This document shows positions 36,395 through 49,630 of a stretch of 64,000 nucleotides of DNA, in pieces (the stretch's first letter is position 1; each line of letters begins with the position of its first letter). The stretch spans positions 137,938,421 through 138,002,420 of the forward strand of contig CM066733.1 in assembly GCA_033961575.1 (NCBI GenBank), written 5' to 3'. Under the pieces are notes generated by a model. That model ran no database searches. It saw nothing but the letters and a program-made list of their open reading frames with translations, and was not told the origin of the DNA. The position numbers and the translations under genes were made by a program. This stretch comes from Aselliscus stoliczkanus. Its lineage: Eukaryota; Chordata; Mammalia; Chiroptera; Hipposideridae.

Positions 36395-37960
36395 ATATCC
36401 AATGAGTTTTTTAAATCTTTCTTTGCTGGATTTTTACCTCTTGCCATTTCTTTATTGTGCATTTCCTCTTTCTTCCTTCAGCAGCATAGATAGTAATTTA
36501 TCTAATTATTGTTTTTCAAAGAGCTTGCTTTGGTATTTGTTAATGCCATACTTTTTCTGTTTTCTAACACATTTTGTTGTTCCTTTTATAACCTCTCAAT
36601 TCAGATGCTTGATTACTTATTTTCAATGTTCTCTTTTGTTTATATAAATATTTAAGCCTATGAATTTTCCTTTGTATTCCTGTAGTGAATTTCATAAATT
36701 ATAATATGTAATGCTGTCATTATTATTATTATTTTCTGAAAATTCTGAAATTCTAGTTTACATTCTACATTGATTCTAGAGATGTTTGAAGTCATTGTTT
36801 TTTTGTTTGAATTTCCAAATGGAAGTGTCTTTTGTTTTCTGGTTTTGTTATTATTTTCTATTTTTAACACATTTCAATCAGAGAAATCTTCTACCAACTT
36901 ACATATTTTGGAATATATTGAGGTTGCTTTGTGAATTCTTATATAATCAATTTCATGAATGTAGCAATGACACCTGAAAAGAATGGATATTCTCTATTTT
37001 TAGGGTTCAAAATTTGACACATACCAATCAGATGTACTTTTTAAATTGTGTTATTTAGGTCACCTAAAATCTTATATTTTGTCCAGCTTGACCTATCATA
37101 GACTTACAGAAGTAAAAACTAAATTAATCAATTTTAGTAAGTAGATATATTTCCCCTTTTATCTCCTGTATTTTCAGCTTTATAAAATTACTCTCATTTG
37201 GGGCGTAGCTACTCATAGTATTTACCATTTACTTACTTCTTGAATAACTGTTGGCCTAATTGCATTTTGTTTAATTTCTTAGAGTTAAGATCCTGCACTA
37301 TTGTTGTTTGTATTTCATGGGAATACATTTGCTCATTTCCCCCCAACATTTTCTGAATTATTTTACTTACTAACTTTGGTTTCAATCTAGAGTTAGGTTT
37401 TTTTTTTTATGCTCCGATCTGAACATCCATTTCTTTTAATGGGTAGATTGTTTGTTGACATGCAGATGTCATAAACTTTACCCCACCACAAATATCTATC
37501 TGCTGCACCACTTACATGAGTCCTCTTAGAGACTGTTCTTTCTAGGTTTAAGGTATTGCCTTTCACCTCTCTTTTCTGAGCACTTATGCCTCATTCTCTA
37601 CATAGTTCTCCCTCACAAATAATATCACATTCAGTAATCAGCAGTATAAGAATACTTTAATAATCTATGTAAAGCGTACACCAAGGAGATAATAAAATGG
37701 ATTTTTGTGTACTTATGAAATCATGTCCAATGTCATATGGGCCCTTTATTCTCTAAGCTAAGATTTTTACTTTCCTTGGAGATCTACTGAATTCTAACTT
37801 CCATTATAGCCAAACTAAAATTCAAACCTTTCTGCCATATCACAGTTTTCTAATATTATCCTCAAAAAAAGAATCCAGAAAACTGATAGTTAGCTTTCCG
37901 TTTATTTTATTGATCATGCCCAGAATTGATATGAGCTAGTTCACTCTTCCTTTAAGATCC
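36395..37960 (-). mobile_element. Old L1 ORF2 region, antisense
   Basis: T-rich antisense ORF2-like text ('caaagagcttgctttggtat', 'cctgcactattgttgtttgt', 'tcatgaatgtagcaatgac'). The small minus- and plus-strand frames are not genes. Internal boundaries unclear. Confidence 0.45.
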
Positions 37961-38429
37961 ACATTCAATTTGAAAACTTTTTCTTCTCCTCTAATCAAGT
38001 GTGTTCTCATCCTCTCTGGAATAAAATTCATCTGGGATATACCATTGATTTTTGCACTTAGAAAATTCCTTTCTCTGATGTGAAATACTTTCATATGTGA
38101 ACATATTTTACTACATGTAAATTGAAATTATCTCAGGAAAATGAAATGTCCTTAAAATCCTGTAGGCACATAGCTTTCCACACTACTCAAAGAAGGTGAA
38201 TCTCATTAAAAGTGTGTTTATGGTTATTAGCTCCTACGTGTAAATTGCCTTTTCAGTTAACTGGTTTTAGTGCCTTGAGGAAATGAACAACAGGAGTTAG
38301 AGGAAGAGCAATTTTGAAAAAAAACTTAATGGAGAGATTTAGGGTGAGCAGAAAGCTCATGGGTACCTGGAAGCAGAGAGGAGGCAGAAAGAGAAACAGA
38401 GCAGCAAAAATTTAATTAAAAAATTATAC
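37961..38429. other. Intergenic, nothing recognised
   Basis: No gene or clear repeat. Confidence 0.5.
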
Positions 38430-39000
38430 ATGAGATCTGACAATTATGTTTGCAAACTTATTGCAATGATGTTGCCAAACTTTTTTGATACCAAAGGAAT
38501 TATTCATTATGAATTTGTACCAACAGGACAGTTAACCAAGTTTACTATTTGGAAGTGCTGAAAAGGCTGCATGAAAACGTTAGATGCCTTAACTTTTCAC
38601 CAACAATTCATGTCTCTTGTATCACGACAATGCACCAGCTCACAGGGCACTGTCTGTGAGGGAGTTTTAGCCAGTAAACAAATAACTGTATTAGAACACC
38701 CTCGCTACTTACTAACCTGATCTGGCCCCCAGTGACTTCTTTCTTTACCCACAGATAAAGGAAATATTGAAAGGAAGACATTTCGATGACATTCAGGATA
38801 TCAAGGGTAATATGATGACAGCTGTGAAGGCCATTCTAGAAAAAGAATTCCAAAATTGCTTTGAAGGGTGGACAGCTCTGATCTAATTTCCAGAAATGTA
38901 TAGAGACCTGGTACCAAGAAAACACAAAGGGGGCTAACTAAAGATTTATAACAGGTTGTTTAAATCTCAAACTTTAAACTTTACACCAAGGACCAACTTG
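38430..39000 (+). mobile_element. mariner transposase relic
   Basis: A mariner-like end (tctgacaattatgtttgcaa) is followed by decayed transposase: FFD-KGIIHYEFVPTGQ, then a HDNAPAH-like block, a SVREF block, a PDLAP-like block (tctggcccccagtgacttct), then LKGRHFDDIQDIK and EFQNCFEGW. The N-terminal half is lost, and stops and frameshifts are many. DD34D-type catalytic Asp positions are partly visible. Confidence 0.8.
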
Positions 39001-39359
39001 TTTAGTGATCCCTTATACCTGGATAACTAGTGAACCATCCTAGTTTGGCTACATGACTAGTGGGGCATAAATGACTCTTTGGGAAGTTTTTCCTCATGAT
39101 CTCCTGAAACTAAGATTCCTCACTCACATATCCGTGGTTCCTAATCCACAAACTCAGTTGCATTCTAGGAGACTGAAACAGACCCTCAGGCGCTGAGCCT
39201 GGGAACCTCTCTGGCTCTCAGACTTGCCTACATTCGAAGCATGCTATGTATGCCATTGTTTTTGCTTTGATTAAAACCAAAAGTGAACATGTTCTGTGAA
39301 GTAGTGAAAGTCCTTTTATTTATCTAATCCTGGGAAATTGTTGCATGAATATAAAGTGA

Positions 39360-40435
39360 AATTCATACAATTTAAGTGATATTTACTGAGTTTTAACAAA
39401 TGGATACAGCTGTGTAACCCAAACTCCAATCATGATACAGAATACTATTATTTATCCCAGAATGTTTCTTCATGCCCTTACTCAGTCAATCCTTAACCCA
39501 TCCACAGGGATACCTGTTGTTGTAGTTGCCTTTACCCACTTTAGACTAGATTTGCCTATTGCAAAACTTCATATATATGGAACCATACAATATGTGCTTT
39601 TATGTTTGCCTTCTTAGCATTATTACCTGAGTTAGTATTCCAGTGTATGACTATACCGCAGATTGTTTATCTGTTCTATTGGTGTACACCAGGTTGTTTT
39701 TTTGTTTGTTTGTCTGTTTTTGTTTTTTCCAGTTTGGAGCAATTCGGAATAGAATAGTATGAATACAATTGTAGGAGTCTTTTTTGTTTTTCATAACTTT
39801 GGGGTAAATACCAAAGGGGTCACATGATACATGTATATTTAGTTTTTTAGGAAAGTGCCAATATGTTCCCAAAGTGGCTGCTGCATTTTATATTCCTATC
39901 AGTAACGTATGGGACTTCAGTTACTCCACATCCTTGCTAACAGTTGATGTTATTGGTCTTTTTAATTTTAGTCACTTGAGTGGAGGCATAGTGGTATCTT
40001 ATTATAGTTTTAATATTTATGTTCCTGATGATTAATGATATTGAGTAGTTTTAATATGCTTAATGAACATTTATATATTTTCTTTTGTGAAGTGTCCGTT
40101 AAAATATTATGCCTCTTTTGGGCCAGCTGAGTGGAGAGGTGGTTAAGCGCTGGCTTGGGAAGCCAGAGGCCCCGGTTCAGGTCCCACGTATGAGGGCCAG
40201 TGACACTGCCCTCAAAAAAAAAAAAAATTATGCCCCTTTTTAATTGGATTGTTTCGTTGTTGGATTGTAGGGTTTGTTCATTATATATTCCAGGTACCAG
40301 TCTTTTTACAATTTTATGTTTTGCAAGTGTCATCAAGGTTGTGGTTTGCTTATTCATTTCTCTTCTTAATGATGTCTTTTGATGAACAGAGGTGTTCAAT
40401 TTTAATGAAGTATAGCTTATCAATTCAGTCTGCAG
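39360..40435 (-). mobile_element. Old L1 3'UTR, antisense, split by a SINE
   Basis: 'tatatggaaccatacaatat', 'ccaaagtggctgctgcattt', 'ctccacatccttgctaacag', then after the SINE (40120-40226) 'aattggattgtttcgttgtt'. Classic antisense L1M text. Confidence 0.8.
40120..40226 (+). mobile_element. tRNA-derived SINE (short type) inside an old L1
   Basis: Head gggccagctgagtggagagg, B box ggttcaggtcccac, end cagtgacactgccctc plus A-tail. TSD attatgcctctttt (40106-40119) against attatgcccctttt (40227-40240). Confidence 0.88.
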
Positions 40436-40480
40436 AATCATGATAGATAATAAATAGTTGTTTTAAACCATAAAGTTTTA

Positions 40481-41429
40481 GGGATGGTTTGATATCCAAT
40501 AATAATAATGGTACTAGCCTATGTCCACAAACTAAAAGTGAAAAATGGTTGAAGGAGTAGAGTACTGAACTATTATAATATGTATGTCTTATTACATAAA
40601 AATTATTGGACAGGTATAAAACTGAACGTATTTACTAGAACAAATATGGATCAAGGCTTTCTGATAGTTCCCCCACCCATGCACAAATACTAAAGAATAC
40701 AAATCCTTCATGCATTATGCAAAGACTAACACAGAAATTCTTAAAATCTTCCAAGAATGGAGCTCTGTTTTAAAATGTTGATTAGTAATTTTTTCAAGTG
40801 CTGGCTCTTAGTAATTTGCTTGACATAATCAACAACACCTTTTCAATGTGAAAAGTCAGCTGATTAAAATTATGTGAGCCACAAAAAAAATTGAGACTAG
40901 AGTTATATAATTTTGGTTGTCCTGGCTATATTGTAAAACAATCAATTATAAATAATTTAAAAGTGTCTTTTCTGAAACACACCAGGGGATAATATTTAAT
41001 GATATGATAGACTCTTATGGAAGGCATTAACTAATGTCAATGAGGATTGTGATTTTTTTTCCTGAAAATACAATTACAGACTATAAGGCTGTCTTTGACT
41101 CATTTTCATTTTACTACAAAGAGATTAACATAATAAAAAACATTCTGTACATAAATGATATTATTTTGTTGTCTAAAGTTCCAAGCCTTTTAGAAAAAAG
41201 AAATAAAACATCTTAAGAACAGAATGACAGTATGAATTTTGGGGAGAGAAGGAAAAGTTTCAATAACTTTTTTACAAAATTCAAAATCACAAAAAAATAT
41301 ACAGTCTAATTGTGAAATGATCATATCATGATGAGGATAAGTTTTTAAACAGTGTTCCCTTATTTAGGCTATATTGTGTCCCTTAAGACTTGGTTTTTAT
41401 CTTGAAAAAGTAAGTTAAGATCTATGTCC
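40481..41429. other. Intergenic, nothing recognised
   Basis: AT-rich, no gene. Confidence 0.5.
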
Positions 41430-42111
41430 ATTCATTCATTCCATAAGTATTTAGTAGATACCAACTATATGTCATGTATTGTTGTAAGCTCTGAAAATAC
41501 AACAATAACCATAATGAAAAATTCACTATCCCCATGGAGCACACTTTATAATAGGAAGGAATAATTAATAAATAAATAATATATCTAGAGGTGATAGGGA
41601 TCAAGAGAAAAATAAAACAGGATCAGTGGTTAGTGACTGCTTGGAGAAAGGAGCACAGTTTTCTTAGGATAGCCTGGGAAAGATCTATGTAATAGGTGAT
41701 GCTTAAGGAGATACCTAAAGGGTGTGAGAAAGCAACCCATTTAGCTTGCTTGAGGAAAAATGGTCTAAAGAAAAGAAAAGAAAGGGCAAAGACCTTGGTG
41801 GAGCTATGCATCCATCTTCCAGGAATCCAATGAGGCTGGAGCAGATTGACATTAGGGAGATGGGACCAAATCAGCTAATATCTTGTAGGCTCTGGTAGAC
41901 TTTTGCTTTTTCCCTGGCCTAGAAGAAAACCCATTAGGTGATTTTGAGCAGATGATTCTGCCTTGGACCAGGAGGAGCAACATCAGAAATGACCAATAGG
42001 TGGTTGGATAAGCAAATCAGGAGTTCAAAGGAGAAGACTGGATTGGAGATATAAATTTGAAGGACCATACCATATAAATGATATTTAAAGCCTCAAAAGT
42101 GGACTAAATCA

Positions 42112-42223
42112 GGCCGGCCAAGTGGCACGGTGGGTAAGCTGTGGCTTGGGAAGCCAGTGGCCCCGGTTCGGGTCCCACATATGAGGGCCAGTGATACTGT
42201 CCTCAAAAAAAAAAAAAAAAAAA
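42112..42223 (+). mobile_element. tRNA-derived SINE (short type), first of a head-to-tail pair
   Basis: Head ggccggccaagtggcacgg, B box ggttcgggtcccac, end cagtgatactgtcctc and an A-tail of about 19. Only 'tt' separates it from a second SINE. The pair as a whole is flanked by gtggactaaatca (42099-42111) and gttgattaaatca (42350-42362). Confidence 0.88.
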
Positions 42224-42225
42224 TT

Positions 42226-42343
42226 GGGGGCTGGCCGAGTGGCGCAGTGGTTAAGCACTGGCTTGGGACGCCAGCAGCCCCGGTTCAGATCCCACATACG
42301 AGGGCTAGTGACACTGCCCTCAAAAAAAAAAAAAAAAAAAAAA
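42226..42343 (+). mobile_element. tRNA-derived SINE (short type), second of the pair
   Basis: Starts ggggctggccgagtggcgc directly after the A-tail of the first copy, ends cagtgacactgccctc plus an A-tail of about 20. It probably inserted into the A-tail of the first. Confidence 0.88.
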
Positions 42344-43139
42344 GTAAAAGTTGATTAAATCAATTTGCAAGTGGGTGTGAATAGAAAAGAAAGAATTGAG
42401 GAAGACAGAGAAAGAACAAGGTAAGAAAATGAAGTAAAGCCAGGTTGTAGGTAAGCCAGAAAAGTGTGGTGACCACCAAGCAAGCAAAGAAAATGAATCA
42501 GGAAGGAAGGAGAAGGAATCCATTTTGTCAAATGCTAGGTTAAGTTAGGTGAGGATTGAAAAATGGCCATTGGATTTGTCAACATGAAGGTCACTGGTAA
42601 GAGGAACAGTTCTGTGATGTGGTCTAGGTAAACACTTAGAGGACTGGGTTGGAGTCAGCAAATACAGACAATTCTTTCTTGGACAAGAGAAGAAAATGTA
42701 TTTCTTGAAACATGTTGGACCATCTTTGAGAATACAACTAGATTTCCCACATTTCTAAGATACAATTTCTCCAACACGAAGAATCATCCCCACGAGAAGC
42801 GGCACCAGCTTCTCTCCAATCACCACTATCCCAGCCCTTCTTTCCTTACATATTTCTCCTCCTCTCATGTCTTTTCTGAAAATAGAATACGAGAAAGCTT
42901 CTCTGAATGCAAAACAAATATACCTTCACTGTGAAAAGAGATACTAGAGAACTCTAGGGGGGAAATAAAGAAAACATTACTCAAATTTTTATCACTCGAC
43001 CTTTTAATTTCTCTATTACTATGCAAACTGTTCAGCACCTAAGAAATCACACATAAAAGTTGCAGTTAAAATTATGCAGCCACTATTTTCTAATGATAAT
43101 AAAACGCTTAAACTGTTTTACAGATTATGTATTATTTCA

Positions 43140-44130
43140 TTGTATAGATACACCATAATTGAGTTTGAAACATTCAGGTGTTGGTTGATTTTTTTGCCAT
43201 TATAAAAAAGACATTTTAAATTCTTATTCTATAAATCTATTTATCCTTGGAAATATTCATTAGAGTATATATTCAGAAATAGAATTGCTGGGTCAAAGCA
43301 TGTGAACATAGTTATGCTCTGGGTCATAGAAGTTTCAAAAAAACTTGTTTTCCAATTAATACTTCCCCTAGCATTAAGTAGTGGAATAATTGTTAATGTT
43401 GCATGTTTTTTTATAATTTGCTCAAATGAAATATTATAGTTATGACTTACCTACCCGTTATTAGTATGAGTAGTCTGTTTCAAATATTAACTAACCATTT
43501 GCCTTTCTATTTTTGGGACTAGTTCATGTGTCTCGTCTTTCTCTATTGCTTACGTTTGGGCATTTTCCCCTCTGTGAATTGGGTTAATGTCTTTATAAAT
43601 GAAGAATACTAACACTCTGTCACATTTCATTTCAAATACATTTCCATATTTTTAAATTTCACTTAGTTTTTTTCTTTTTACTTTGTTGACTTGAAAATGT
43701 TTACATACAGTAAGATAAATTGGTTATTTGTAGGTGTTTCATTTCATTCAGATTCATAAAGCTTGTTTCCATTCACTAATTAGATAAGTATTCACCAATA
43801 TTTTCTGTCATTTTTTGGTTTCAATTTCTATGTGTAGCTCTTTCATCCTTTTATAATTTACTTTGATGAGATAAGACTGAAGTATAATCAAAATAGATTT
43901 TTTAAACTAGCTCATCAATACTCTCAGCAATACATTTGAACAATTCATCTCTTTCACCTGATACATCAGGATTTATTTATCTTGCATTACATTATAGGAT
44001 CTGTTTCCACGATAGCTATTCTATTCCATTGATCTGCTGGTCTATTTTTCACCTGGGAATTATATAGTTTAATTATTTAAGTTACTCTTTTAATTATTCT
44101 AGTCTTATAGAAAGTTGTATAATCTTGTAA
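43140..44130 (-). mobile_element. Old L1 3'UTR, antisense
   Basis: 'gaattgctgggtcaaagcat', 'ttgcctttctatttttggga', 'attccattgatctgctggtc' are antisense L1M4/L1ME-type phrases. Confidence 0.7.
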
Positions 44131-44227
44131 GACTAGTTCCTACATTCTTCCTTTGCAAAAGTTTTGGAATGTTTCATATCTGCTTGTTTTTTAAAGATAA
44201 GAATGAAGTAGCCATTTTTGTTGCAGT

Positions 44228-44495
44228 TTTGTACAGTGATTTAAGAACATTGATTCTAAACCCAATCTGCATAGGTTCAAAAGCCCAGCCAATCACATAC
44301 TAGCTCTATAATCTTGGGCAAATTGTATAAACATTCTATGCCTCAGTTTTACATCTGTAACATGGGTATAATAATAGAACCTACCTCATAGGGTTGTTAT
44401 GATGATAGAGTGAGTGATTAAATATATGTAAAGTGCTTTGAATAATACGTAGTAACATAATATAGAGTATTATACAGAAGTGTTATCTATTATTA
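44228..44495 (+). repeat. MIR SINE, nearly full length
   Basis: 'gcataggttcaaaagccca', 'tagctctataatcttgggca', 'tgcctcagttttacatctgt', 'ctacctcatagggttgttat' and 'gtaaagtgctttgaataata' appear in full MIR order. Confidence 0.85.
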
Positions 44496-47400
44496 TTTAG
44501 TGACAACCACTTTGCTAAGCTTTATGTGCATTTTATCATTGAATCCCTGCTTGGGCCTACCTCTCAGGACTCTCCTTCTGACTTAAAGATCTTGTGAAAA
44601 CTAATCAAGTGAGAATCACTCCATGTTTGATTGTGAGCAAACAGTCTCACAAGTGAAAAAAGGAAATCTAAGACTTGCATTTCCATTTCTTTTGAAATTA
44701 TTTTCATAGGTATAATACCACTTGAGGTTACTAATTCTCTTGACTTTCCAACCCACAGGATGGGAAGAAAAATGACAAATGCTAGTGTGTATATAATTAT
44801 TTAAAATAATTCTTAATTTATTTTTATTGAAACATTGCATTATTATATGATTTCTGTTATGATTTTGTTCAATCTATAGAACAAAATTTTAGGAATGACT
44901 CTTCACAGCTTATGGTTTGTCCTAAGTACACACCTATATGTACATGGTATGATGTTAGTTGGTTCTTTATGATGCAGGTCCAATAGCTTGGGCTTTCAGT
45001 CAGAGAGAGAGAAAGAGAGATTTATCAACAGCACAGATTAAAATTGAAGATTCCAGAGATCCTGACTTAATAAATTTGCACATTTAACAAGTCCCCCCAC
45101 ACACACAAGTGATAGAATGCAGATGTTTCCAAACAGCAGATTTTGAGAAGTATTGCCCAAAGGAGGGACACAAAGGGAAACATTTGGCAATATAACATTA
45201 CCTATAATTGTGTCTGGCTCCTTATGAAAATGGAAAGAAGACAAACTTCTCATATTAAAAGATGTTATCAGATTACAATGTGAAGTAGAATGAGTCCAGG
45301 ATGAAGAAAAAAAAAGATATATAATAGACATACCTAGATATGCTGTTGGTGTTGTGACAACAGCTGCTGAAAATCAATAGCTACACTGATTGTCAAGCAG
45401 GGCCTGGAGATCACTTTTCTTTCCCTGAAATGTAGAATTCCTTCCTCAAAGCAACTTCTCTGGTTTAAAAGAAAAAGAAGAAGAAAAAAAATCCCAAGGC
45501 AGTGGCCTGGTAGGAAAAGTTAACATAGGGTCTCAACACATTCCTTGTTTCAATTTTGTCTTTCCATAATTACTTCAAAATTCCAGATGTAGCTTCTGTT
45601 TCTACCTCGGATGGCTGACTCCTCATTTAAGCATGGTCAGTTAGAAGAAGGAGGGGAAATCATTAAATCTTTCTATATTTAACATAAATATGTGACATAA
45701 GAATGTCTCTTTCAAAATGCCTTCAATGCATATCTAGGATCATATTCAATGACTCTATACTAACTGAGATTTTCACTTTACCACTATCATCACCGATATG
45801 TTATCAACATAGTAAACCTGTCCACTTTTCTAGTTGGCCGGCAGAGATGTCTCTCTTACATATGTTACCTCCCTCTCTCCTGTCACTTCTCCTACCATCA
45901 GCACTTTATTGTAATGAATTCCACATGTCAGCGAGATCCATGGTATTTTGAGAACCATTCTAGGGATTAATGTTTCAGAAAGTTCAGAAAAAGTGCAAAA
46001 TTTGAGAAAGAACTATGAGAGAAATGGATTCCCAGAGAAGTATTCGTCATGCTGAACTTGCAACAAGTTAATATTCCCATGGTCTAACATGCTTCAAGTG
46101 CATGATAAACTTTTATGGACAGAAAATTAGGCCAGGTTTCTTTTTCCAAAAATTGGTTATTAGTCAGTGAGTTTCTCTTATAGTTTAATATTTGCTTAGA
46201 GTTTTACAGATCATTCATTTGGTTCTGTTAAAAATATTCATCTTTAAATGATGCTTAGGATGGTAGTTTGTAATATAGTCAGTTATCTGGGCAGTGATAA
46301 AATAGTCTTAGGTAATAACATCCATCATTTTCAACTTGCTGCAGGCAGATGGTTTTAGTGAATGAGATGTACATCTCACTGACCAATTTTCTTCACTTAG
46401 GGAACAATGTTGATAGTAACATAAAAGCCATGGAGCAAAACTTCAAAGAAACACCAAATGGGCAAAAAGAATGACATGAAAAGACAATGAATCAATCTCT
46501 ATGAACAAAAAAAAAACTGGGATTCAATGAACATTAAAAATATCTGAGGTGTGAAAATAATTGGCTCCTAATAAGAATGAAATAGAAACAGACTGTCTTT
46601 TTCTTAGGCAATTTTAAAGACATTAAGATATTAAATATCTCGGAGAATAATTTCTACCATATCGAGTCAACAATGAGTAACCAACAATAGATATTTTGAG
46701 GTTACTGGAGTACCACTGAGGGAGTATAATGCGATATTTGAGCTCCCTGAAAACTGTTTTTATATGCAGGAGCCTTCCCTCTGACACTTGCTATAGCCAA
46801 ATCAGTCGGTTATACAATAATCTTTTGCTCTCGGTGACTCTGACATTACTCACCTCCATCCTCACATCACAGCCTGGTTTAATGCCAGTGGATCCCATGA
46901 GATGGCAGGGCAGCCATCTTAGAATTCCAGGGGAACTTTAGAGCTGAAACAGAAAGCCATTAGCCCAGGGGCATCTGTGGCTTTGTGACAAGGCCAACTT
47001 TCAGGAGGCTGAGGCACAGTGAGAACCACTCCAGACCCGTCAGAGGGCCCAGGTTCAAACTCAGGTTCTTCTGTTTTTTACCCCGTGTCATCTTGAGCAA
47101 ATCACACCACCCTCCATACCTAGGTTTCTTCACTGCGAAGCAGTGATGGTTACACTGAAGTCATAGGAATGAACGTGGCAATGTACGTGAAATGGCCTTG
47201 TCCAGCCCTTGACCATACACATAAGCAAGTATTCAGAATTGTAGTTGAACCTAAATCTAAGTGTTGAGGCGATTGCAGAACCCCTCATTTAATTTCTACT
47301 CTCCCAAACGTGAGAGTTTAAGTCCACATTAACATGAAGGGTGCCACTTCTCCAGAGCACACACACAGTGTCAGTAATTGTCCTCTCTGTAACACATCAG

Positions 47401-48812
47401 GGGTCCGCAGAACCCTGGCACATAGTTCATGTGTAATCACTTAGTGGCAGGAGAAGTAATTGAATAAATGCTACTGACTTGAATAAAAGTAATAGCAAAC
47501 ATAATGTGCGAGGCACTATGTTAAGGGCATTACCTGTATTAATTTATTTAACCTACACAATAAGCTAACGAAGAAAAGAGTTCATTTGTTTTTGTGCGCC
47601 TAAAGAGCACTGGCAACAGAGAGAACAGAATCCCTTGTGTCTTAGAAATGCTGCTACATAATGACAAGCCTGATTTTGTGCAGCTGTTCTCCTTTGCATC
47701 CCCTTAGCTCCAGTGTGTTTTAAAAATACAGGGAGTCACTCCAAATCCAACATATAGGATTCCATAGAAATGGTCCAGGTGGCTGGCTGGTTAAGAGAGG
47801 TGCATAAAAGCTAGGACTATCAGCTGTTGGAATTAAAGACAAGGAAAGGTCAACCTAATTCAATCACAATACCATTATCAAAACAAATTTTTCATCAGTC
47901 ACTGGGGATTATAAAGAATAAAGGGAAATTTTCTTCCTTTCACTTTTTACTCTTTCTTGATTTTTTTGTATGCTCCAAATCAAGAGCATTTTTTTTTTCC
48001 ACAATGATGGCTGGTATAGTTTTTTTCTCAGATGCTATCAGATGGTTGGAAGTATTAAAAAGATCCCATTTTAAGATGTCAAAGAAAGAGACACAATAAA
48101 AACAAGCTCATGTTGACAGCATAGAGTGGCATGTGGTCACATTTTCACCTTTTATATAGCTGTGCTTCTTATCGTTCTTTTTTCCCCCACTAAACTTGCA
48201 GCTGTTCGATAAATGTTTGCTGGGATTCAAAAGTTTTTGCCTTAAAGTACATTTTTTTAAATTATTGAATCATCTTCTAGCAATAATCAAGATTATATTT
48301 GTACATTTTGAAACATAATGAAACAAGTGCTTTAAAACAGACATAAGATACTCAAAGACATTCACCAGAATATAAAATGATTTTAGAAATCAACAAATTT
48401 TTAAAGGCTGTATATATTAAATTTCCCAACATGACAAGAATACAATGTTTCTTTCTCCCTTATAACATCTCTTTCTCTCCATATCAAATTCTTCCATATA
48501 TGATTATTTTATTTTCAAAAGTACGGAGCTCATTTTTTAATGTTTTCTTTTTCATTGCAATGCCTTAATGTAAATCCAAGAACTATGTTACTATGTTGCC
48601 AATGCCTGTGTTTCCACTTAAATTAAATTCTCTTTCATTAAATAATTAATATTTTAAAAGGTAAATCGTGTTAATGCAACTCTAACTTTATTATTACTAA
48701 AAATACTTGGCAGCCATATAGCTTTAAAACATTTTTTAGTGAAATATTATTTTGATGTTAAGAATAAAGTGACTTTCAATTGCTTAAATTATTCTATATC
48801 AACATGGTCTAT
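44496..48812. other. Intergenic, mostly unassigned
   Basis: No gene. MIR-like scraps at 47.0-47.6 kb. Frames at 45038-45331 (97 codons, minus), 45703-45951 and 47827-48099 lack recognisable domains and are likely chance. Confidence 0.5.
47020..47210 (+). repeat. MIR-like relic
   Basis: 'ggcccaggttcaaactcagg', 'catcttgagcaaatcacacc' and 'aggtttcttcactgcgaag' follow MIR order. Another scrap at 47490-47570. Confidence 0.5.
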
Positions 48813-48935
48813 GAGATAAGACAATTAAGTTCGGGAACTCATCCTAGAAAAGGTGCTCCATGCCTCATTGCTGAATATCATTATGGTCACTTTCAAAGCA
48901 CTCTCCTTGGGAAGCTATGTACCGATGCCAGTGCC
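48813..48935 (-). mobile_element. mariner 3' end fragment
   Basis: Plus strand gacaattaagttcgggaact resembles the mariner terminal repeat. On the minus strand, next to it, the transposase C-terminus reads RHWHRYIASQGECFESD (about 48885-48935). It may be the same family as the 38.4-kb relic. The coding match fades beyond 48935. Confidence 0.72.
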
Positions 48936-49079
48936 TAAAGAAGAGGGAGAAAAACTTAACCACTGACATATGCAAAGGGCCAATTACTAAAGAAAGCTTG
49001 ATGAAAGAAAACATGACCCCAAATAGAGGAACTTCAAATAGTCTCATATTGCTGAAACAAAGAATTCAAGATGCAAAGA

Positions 49080-49630
49080 GATGAAAGAAAGTTTAGGGGA
49101 GCGGTAAATCGGAGCAGGCTTTTAGAGACTCTAAAAGGACTTTGAATGTCATCCTAAGTCAGTTGTTCCAGTGTGAACTGGAATCGCATGGAGAGCTTGT
49201 TCACACAGAGCCCTGGATCCCAAATCCAGAGTTTCTGATACAATAGGTGGTCTGAGGTTGAATCTGAGAATTTGCATTTTTAGCAAATGCCCTGGAATTG
49301 TTGATACCTATGATTCACATCACACTTTGAGCACCTTTGTTTTGAGTAAAACCTCTGAAGGACTTTCAATGAGGGAGAGACTTGCTCTTTAGAATATTCA
49401 CTTTTACTATGGTGTAAAAAATGGATTCAAAAGGAGGAAGTATGGAGGATACTAAGAAGCTGTCACTACAGTACAAGCAAGGCAGCAGAGAGGGAAAATG
49501 GCAATCAAGAGATATGCAGAGGTAGATATCACCGATTGTTCTCAAGGCTCTAGCTTGACCACCTGGGTGAATGGCTATGATATTATCTTCAGTAATGCTG
49601 GTAAAAGGATCACTTTTAGGGACAGGGCAG
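49080..49630 (-). mobile_element. L2 LINE fragment, antisense, split by a MER5-like element
   Basis: 'gagcaggcttttagagactc' and 'ggactttgaatgtcatccta' on the left continue as 'tgaaggactttcaatgagg' and 'aggcagcagagagggaaaat' on the right of the inserted element. Confidence 0.5.
49165..49345. mobile_element. MER5/Charlie-type hAT relic
   Basis: 'ggaatcgcatggagagcttgt', 'ccagagtttctgatacaata', 'gagaatttgcatttttagca' and 'catcacactttgagcacctt' appear in MER5A order. Confidence 0.75.

Larger units (their letters stand above)
41430..42700 (-). mobile_element. L2 LINE, antisense, split by two SINEs
   Basis: Runs from the reversed tail (ccattcattcattccataag) through 'ccccatggagcacactttat', 'aaagcctgatt'-like middle text and 'tggccattggatttgtcaac', 'atgaaggtcactggtaagag'. 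The SINE pair at 42112-42343 sits inside. One of the longest old repeats here. Confidence 0.7.

Noticed and set aside
40010..40441. 143-codon frame on the minus strand
   Set aside because: It crosses a SINE (FFFFFEGSVTGPHTWD is the reversed SINE) and antisense L1 sequence.
42109..42354. Tandem similar peptides (GHWLPKP / RCWRPKP) on the minus strand
   Set aside because: They are translations of two neighbouring SINEs, not a repeat protein.
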